Below, piece by piece: positions 4,157 to 5,553 of a DNA stretch of 5,553 bases. How positions within the stretch are numbered: the first letter of the stretch is position 1; each line of letters starts with the position of its first letter. A model generated the notes under the pieces. It ran no database searches. It was not told the DNA's origin and worked only from the letters and a program-made list of their open reading frames with translations. The DNA comes from Nanobdellota archaeon (GTDB taxonomy: Archaea > Nanobdellota > Nanobdellia > Pacearchaeales > GW2011-AR1): the NCBI GenBank assembly GCA_018816625.1, contig JAHIVR010000177.1, positions 1-5,553 on the forward strand. Reading direction: 5' to 3'. The position numbers and the translations under genes are program-made.

Positions 4157-4761
4157 TCTTTCTCCTTCATGTTCGTGGGTTTACCATTATTTACTTTCTT
4201 GCTTTTTAGTGCCTGAAATGCCTGGTTAAACTGTGTTTTTGGCAGCATATCTAATGAATCGACTTTTAAAAATATGGAAAACTTAGCTTCCTGTACGTTT
4301 TTATCAGCCATCATATCCCGCAGTTGACCAAGCTGTTTATCGTTTATGTATCCATTTTCTGAAGTCTTATCTGTGTTGTCCTTGGTGTCCGCGTCTTTGT
4401 TGTCATCGATTAAAAACATTCCCCCAAGAGCGCATTTCCTGGCATAACTGGATGTTGCCCCAGTAATCTGGCTTTCGTCCATTCCCTTTTTTGTCGTTGC
4501 TTCTCTTGCATACGCGGTTACGGTTAACACTTCTTTGCTGTCTATATCAGTTAGTGTTACTACAGCCTGTACATAATACCTGTCCCCTACCTGCAATAAG
4601 CCATCTGTTATTAATAATAATGTTCTTTCTTTAGCGCACAATGGTTTAACCGACTCTAAAATATCCTCACATGAACGATATTTATATTTCCCAAACATGT
4701 TAAATTGATTTTTTGGTGCCTTCAATTCTGTTTGAATCCTAAGCAATTTTTTTTCTATCAT
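4153..4761 (-). CDS. erf: ERF-family single-strand annealing recombinase, 202 aa
   Basis: ERF proteins (P22 Erf is the type member) bind ssDNA and anneal complementary strands, often working with a phage 5'-3' exonuclease. The family core fills about residues 1-125: the N-terminal region with KYKYRSCEDI (25-34), a middle beta-rich region with VGDRYYVQAVVTLTD, and the diagnostic block QITGATSSYARKCALGGMFL (99-118) followed by IDDNKDAD. After a polar linker, residues 140-188 form a helical C-terminal segment. The start ATG at 4761 has a G-rich SD (4773-4768) with a 6-nt spacer. Its TGA overlaps the ATG of the exonuclease gene (ATGA), so the two partner proteins are probably made in a fixed ratio. 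The length is normal for the family. I see no damage. Confidence 0.95.
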   Translation of the reverse strand: MIEKKLLRIQTELKAPKNQFNMFGKYKYRSCEDILESVKPLCAKERTLLLITDGLLQVGDRYYVQAVVTLTDIDSKEVLTVTAYAREATTKKGMDESQITGATSSYARKCALGGMFLIDDNKDADTKDNTDKTSENGYINDKQLGQLRDMMADKNVQEAKFSIFLKVDSLDMLPKTQFNQAFQALKSKKVNNGKPTNMKEKE

Positions 4762-4867
4762 CTTTTTCCCCCTTTTTTAGATTAATTAATTTCTCTACCA
4801 TTTTATTCCAATTTTTCCGGTCAAAATCTTTCTCAAACCAGGCTCCTTTAGTACATATTTTCCTGAT
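4739..4867 (-). CDS. Coding-looking short frame lacking ATG/GTG/TTG, start unresolved
   Basis: Between the Cys-rich gene and ERF, a third frame is open from a TAG at 4885-4883 to a TAG at 4741-4739. Its translation (IRKICTKGAWFEKDFDRKNW, then NKMVEKLINLKKGEKDDRKKIA) looks like real protein, with an amphipathic, charged composition. Between the upstream TAG and that peptide there is no ATG, GTG or TTG. A strong AGGAGG SD lies at 4884-4879. I place the start provisionally at ATC 4867 (11-nt spacer); ATA at 4858 is an alternative. Other readings are a -1 frameshift from the end of the 75-aa gene, or a gene that lost its ATG by one base change. The 3' end overlaps the first 23 nt of ERF out of frame. 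Confidence in the exact boundaries is low. Confidence 0.4.
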   Translation of the reverse strand: MRKICTKGAWFEKDFDRKNWNKMVEKLINLKKGEKDDRKKIA

Positions 4868-4875
4868 TTCTTCTT

Positions 4876-5103
4876 TTACCTCCTATTCCTCCTCAATCTA
4901 AATTCTTCCCGGATTTCCACACACTCTGGGCAAAATTTAGTGTAGAGAACGTCTACCATATCTTCACAAACAAGATATTCTATGGCATCTTCGGTTTTAA
5001 CCCAGTTGTGGCAATTATCACACAAAAGCAAGCCCTTAAAATGTTTAACCTCGCATGCACTTGCTGTTTCTTTACATCTCAATGGACAATTTTCTAATCC
5101 CAT
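4876..5103 (-). CDS. Cys-rich, probably zinc-binding small protein, 75 aa
   Basis: The start is set at the ATG at 5103, preceded by the G-rich SD stretch 5114-5106. A longer frame could begin at TTG 5127, but that start lies too close to its only SD-like sequence and would overlap the 56-aa gene. The protein has eight cysteines: C6, C10, C17, C28, C31 (in CDNCHNW), C46, C58 and C61 (in CPEC). C28/C31 with C58/C61 could form one zinc ribbon. C6, C10 and C17 could form part of a second site. The C-terminus is very basic (RLRRNRR), which would suit nucleic-acid binding. Its last codons contain two SD-like AGGAGG runs that precede the frame described at 4739-4867. No family was recognised and the role is unknown. 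Confidence 0.75.
   Translation of the reverse strand: MGLENCPLRCKETASACEVKHFKGLLLCDNCHNWVKTEDAIEYLVCEDMVDVLYTKFCPECVEIREEFRLRRNRR
4879..4884 (-). promoter_or_regulatory. AGGAGG SD with no standard start codon after it
   Basis: The site overlaps the last two Arg codons (AGG AGG) of the 75-aa gene. The next protein-like frame has no ATG, GTG or TTG within reach; ATC at 4867 lies 11 nt away. It could serve a non-standard start or promote frameshifting. Confidence 0.5.
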
Positions 5104-5116
5104 GACTCCCCCCTTT

Positions 5117-5287
5117 TTAGATATCAAATTCCTCTTTTAAAACTCTCTTTGTTAATGATTTATAATAATTATATCTGAGGTTCTCTTTATTCCAAGCTTT
5201 TATTAAAAGTGGATGTATCTTTTTAATTATGTCAAGATGATAGTTTCTACGTTCATCTAAAAATTCTAAGAACTCCATCCTATTCAT
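5117..5287 (-). CDS. Small charged protein of unknown function, 56 aa
   Basis: The ATG at 5287 overlaps the upstream stop (ATGA) and is preceded by AGGTGA three bases away. The frame runs 56 codons to TAA at 5119-5117. The product is rich in Lys, Arg, Glu, Tyr and Asn, starts MNRMEFLEFLDERRNYH, has no cysteine pairs and no membrane segment, and looks mostly helical. A second in-frame ATG (residue 4) is possible, but the overlapping first start fits the packing of the operon better. I do not recognise the family. Its place between a lysozyme-like fragment and a Cys-rich protein says only that it belongs to the early accessory genes ahead of the recombination cassette. Confidence 0.7.
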   Translation of the reverse strand: MNRMEFLEFLDERRNYHLDIIKKIHPLLIKAWNKENLRYNYYKSLTKRVLKEEFDI

Positions 5288-5553
5288 TTGTCACCTGCTT
5301 TTAATAAATATTTAACATTTTTTACCCAATTCTCGTTTAATTTGTGTGCTTTTGGGGGTGAATAACGATTGCCTAAACATTCAATAAAATCAAAATTGCA
5401 TTTATGATTGGAATGTCTTTTTCGATGATTACGGATTGTGTTTAAACATATCTTTCTGGCATAGTTTTCATCACTGTGAGTGTCTATGCTTTTAATTCCG
5501 TAGGGATATTTCTTGGAGTTCTCTGCTTTGTAGATGGCATTAGCAACTTGGTC
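5284..5553 (-). CDS. Phage protein, C-terminal 89 residues, possibly lysozyme/transglycosylase-like (partial)
   Basis: The frame is open from the window edge to a TGA at 5286-5284, so the N-terminus lies outside. Visible landmarks are AIYKAE (residues 6-11 of the fragment), KKYPYGIK shortly after, LNTIRNHRKR in the middle, then DFIECLGNRYSPP and LNENWVKNVKYLL near the C-terminus. From memory, the order 'AIY+AE...PYGI...NT+R...DFI.FLG.RY.P...LN.NWV+NV+..L' matches a conserved small phage and prophage protein that resembles lysozyme or lytic transglycosylase folds, in which the Glu of KAE would be the catalytic candidate. That enzymatic reading is an inference. The stop overlaps the next start by 4 nt (ATGA), so the two genes are probably co-translated. 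Coding status is near certain and function is uncertain. Confidence 0.75.
   Translation of the reverse strand, partial: DQVANAIYKAENSKKYPYGIKSIDTHSDENYARKICLNTIRNHRKRHSNHKCNFDFIECLGNRYSPPKAHKLNENWVKNVKYLLKAGDK

Noticed and set aside
5104..5127. TTG start at 5127 for the 75-aa Cys-rich gene
   Set aside because: The only SD-like sequence is too close to it, and it would overlap the 56-aa gene; ATG 5103 has a G-rich SD.
1..5553. CRISPR array, tRNA, transposase or attachment site
   Set aside because: I found no spaced repeats of CRISPR type, no tRNA-like cloverleaf and no transposase or integrase motifs in either strand.

Overview
The window is an AT-rich, gene-dense piece of a tailed-phage or prophage genome. 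Every gene I can support is on the minus strand, so transcription runs from position 5553 toward position 1. Strong Shine-Dalgarno (SD) sequences, AT-rich codons and protein families common in phages of low-GC Firmicutes point to a clostridia-like host, but the host is inferred. No integrase, structural gene, tRNA or rRNA is present, so prophage and free phage cannot be told apart.

In transcription order, the first part (5553-4739) holds the C-terminal end of a possible lysozyme-like phage protein, a 56-aa unknown protein, a 75-aa cysteine-rich protein and a short coding-looking frame with no standard start codon. The core (4761-2774) is a recombination and ssDNA cassette: an ERF-family annealing protein, a YqaJ/lambda-type 5'-3' exonuclease, a single-stranded DNA-binding protein (SSB) and a NinB-like protein. 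The exonuclease makes 3' overhangs, ERF anneals them, SSB protects ssDNA, and NinB probably assists recombinase loading or annealing. Next come a 47-aa Cys-rich protein and a 257-aa replication initiator-like protein (2609-1836). The initiator gene contains two adjacent tandem repeat blocks that could be an origin, as in lambda O. After it come a zinc ribbon protein and a 194-aa protein with one N-terminal membrane segment.

The last part (about 1062-1) is a run of very small genes (12 to 92 codons), several Cys-rich. They are packed with 4-nt stop/start overlaps or longer out-of-frame overlaps, and end in a gene cut by the window edge.

Nine junctions are 4-nt ATGA or TTGA overlaps, and the SD of the next gene often lies in the last codons of the previous one. 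This indicates one polycistronic, translationally coupled early operon. Its promoter lies upstream of position 5553 and is not in the window. The largest stretch without a called gene is 34 nt (1063-1096), so no long non-coding region exists here.

I see no clear new defence system. The most interesting points are the out-of-frame 11-bp repeats in the initiator gene, two TTG starts fused to SD-encoding C-termini, the frame without a start codon upstream of ERF, and the density of putative zinc-binding microproteins.
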